From positions 1-6,255 of the forward strand of contig WFUQ01000162.1 in NCBI GenBank assembly GCA_015484935.1: a DNA stretch of 6,255 nt, written 5' to 3'. Position numbers and translations under genes: made by a program. Shown here one piece after another: positions 5,397 through 6,255 of the stretch (its first letter is position 1; every line of letters starts with the position of its first letter). The notes beneath the pieces were generated by a model. That model worked only from the letters and a program-made list of their open reading frames with translations. It searched no databases and was not told the DNA's origin. This DNA comes from Gammaproteobacteria bacterium (lineage in GTDB: Bacteria > Pseudomonadota > Gammaproteobacteria > SZUA-229).

Positions 5397-5813
5397 ATGG
5401 TATTTCAGGACACCATCAAACTGTTCCAGACCGATGGCGGTGCTTACGAGATCACCTCGCTGATCTCGGAGCTCATCGCGGAATCGGATATCAAGACCGG
5501 CACCTGTCATCTGTTCGTGCACAGCAGTGTCGCCAGCCTGTTGATCGCCGACTTCGCTGACGATTCGATGAAAAACGATACCGCCAGCTTCCTCGCCGAC
5601 CTCGTACCCAGCACCGATGAGAACAGCGAAAGGATCAATCAGGGTATGAACGAATTCTCTGTCGATATGCGTTATGCATTGTCGCAGAACAGCCTGACCA
5701 TACCGGTGAGCAATAACCACCCCGGCATCGGAATCTGGCAAGGCATCTATCTGTGGGACAGCAGCCAGAATCAGACAGAGAGAAAGATCACTGTCACCAT
5801 CACCGGGGAATAG
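5397..5813 (+). CDS. Degenerate YjbQ/UPF0047 paralogue, copy 2 (probable pseudoenzyme)
   Basis: Also 138 residues, and alignable to copy 1 from end to end without a gap; by hand count about 49 of 138 positions are identical (36%). The framework is retained: MVF start, CHLF at 37-40, FLADLVP near 65-71, GIWQGIYLW at 112-120 and the VTITGE end. The conserved functional positions are not: His43 is Ser, Glu52-Asn53 is Asp-Phe, Arg59 is Lys, His79 is Arg, Glu82 is Gln, His90 is Asp, Arg108 is His, and EHR at 121-123 is DSS. The frame is fully open with no stops and conservative changes in core positions, so this is a selected protein rather than decay. Inference: it lacks the original chemistry and may join copy 1 in a mixed oligomer, regulate it, or have a new ligand. 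It must be co-transcribed with copy 1, which ends 3 nt earlier. Confidence 0.88.
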   Translation: MVFQDTIKLFQTDGGAYEITSLISELIAESDIKTGTCHLFVHSSVASLLIADFADDSMKNDTASFLADLVPSTDENSERINQGMNEFSVDMRYALSQNSLTIPVSNNHPGIGIWQGIYLWDSSQNQTERKITVTITGE

Positions 5814-5821
5814 ACCATGCC

Positions 5822-5849
5822 GTCATCAGCCCGCTGTCATCAGCCGGGC
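5822..5849. repeat. Direct repeat and hairpin between convergent genes
   Basis: GTCATCAGCC occurs twice, at 5822-5831 and 5836-5845. Overlapping this, GCCCGCTG (5829-5836) can pair with CAG plus CGGGC (5841-5849) around loop TCAT with one bulged C. No T-run follows on either strand, so it is not a canonical terminator, though it lies where both convergent transcripts end and includes the final codons of the dehydrogenase. Confidence 0.4.
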
Positions 5850-6255
5850 GAGACGACATTTCTCTGCTGCCCTGATTGATACGCGCGGATATTGTCCGCC
5901 ACTTCCTGTAACACACGCTGCCTGGCTTCACGACTCGCCCAGGCTGTATGCGGTGTCAGGACAAGATTATCCAGATCACAGTTGAGCAAGGCGTGATCGG
6001 CTGGTGGCGGCTCCTGTTCCAGCACGTCCAGTCCAGCTCCGGCCAACTGCCCGGATGCCAATGCCTGTAACAGCGCATGCTCATCTACCAGACCACCGCG
6101 TGCAGTATTGATCAGTATCGCATCCGACTTCATCGATGCGAGTTCAGCCTTGCCGATCAGACCTCGTGTCTGCCCGGTGAGCGGACAATGCAGCGACAGC
6201 ACATCGACTTGCGGCAGCATCTCATGCAATGCGACTCTCCCCTCGCGCTCATCCT
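5840..6255 (-). CDS. D-2-hydroxyacid dehydrogenase, glycerate dehydrogenase-like (5' end outside window)
   Basis: The C-terminal 138 or so residues of an NAD(P)-dependent D-isomer-specific 2-hydroxyacid dehydrogenase, which interconverts 2-keto acids and D-2-hydroxy acids. The frame is open to the window edge (residues DEREGRVA precede LHEMLPQ), so the TTG at 6229 is not the start. Visible motifs in order are VDVLSLHCPLTGQTRGLI, NTARGGLVDE with the catalytic Arg, GAGLDVLEQEPP with the catalytic Glu, and LTPHTAWASREARQR with the catalytic His. The PHTAWASREARQR segment and the ending ENIRAY-type helix followed by GQxRNVV resemble HprA (hydroxypyruvate reductase/glycerate dehydrogenase), but substrate cannot be fixed without the N-terminal half. 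The nucleotide-binding GxGxxG lies outside the window. It converges on the yjbQ pair with a 26-bp gap and shows no functional tie to it. Confidence 0.92.
   Translation of the reverse strand, partial: DEREGRVALHEMLPQVDVLSLHCPLTGQTRGLIGKAELASMKSDAILINTARGGLVDEHALLQALASGQLAGAGLDVLEQEPPPADHALLNCDLDNLVLTPHTAWASREARQRVLQEVADNIRAYQSGQQRNVVSPG

Noticed and set aside
4935..5741. 268-residue open frame antisense to both yjbQ genes
   Set aside because: It shows no family motif and mirrors codon periodicity of two clearly recognisable sense genes.

Overview
The window looks like the chromosome of a gammaproteobacterium of roughly balanced GC content. The basis is gene content and order: a zur-znuC-znuB operon divergent from znuA, as in Pseudomonas and relatives; an operator whose core matches the enterobacterial Zur box; an HprA-type hydroxyacid dehydrogenase; and a TPR/outer-membrane-barrel protein. 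Genus or species cannot be named from this sequence alone.

Left end (1-551): the last ~100 codons of a very acidic protein built on an 11-residue (33-bp) tandem repeat, read in frame 3, then a strong rho-independent terminator and an AT-rich leader. Next (552-1826) is a secreted protein with three N-terminal TPR-like units and a C-terminal region resembling a 14-stranded outer-membrane barrel, a layout like that of Slam-type proteins. Its stop codon interlocks with that of the convergent znuB in a CTAG palindrome.

Centre (1823-4883): a complete high-affinity zinc uptake locus. On the minus strand zur, znuC and znuB overlap end to start by 8 nt at each junction. On the plus strand znuA encodes the periplasmic zinc-binding protein. 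Between the divergent zur and znuA genes lies a perfect 23-bp palindrome matching the Zur box, with an extended -10 element embedded on each strand, so zinc-loaded Zur should shut off both transcripts together. ZnuA captures periplasmic zinc, ZnuB is the membrane channel and ZnuC the ATPase.

Right side (4977-6255): two adjacent YjbQ/UPF0047 genes of identical length (138 codons). The first keeps the conserved family residues. The second is about 36% identical, keeps the fold signature GIWQGIYLW, and has lost essentially all the conserved His/Glu/Arg residues, so it looks like a retained pseudoenzyme partner. They are in the same frame, separated only by TAG TCG. A D-2-hydroxyacid dehydrogenase of the glycerate dehydrogenase type converges on them and runs off the right edge.

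The most unusual points are the active/degenerate YjbQ pair and the acidic-repeat plus TPR-barrel neighbourhood. The zinc locus is conventional but very cleanly organised.
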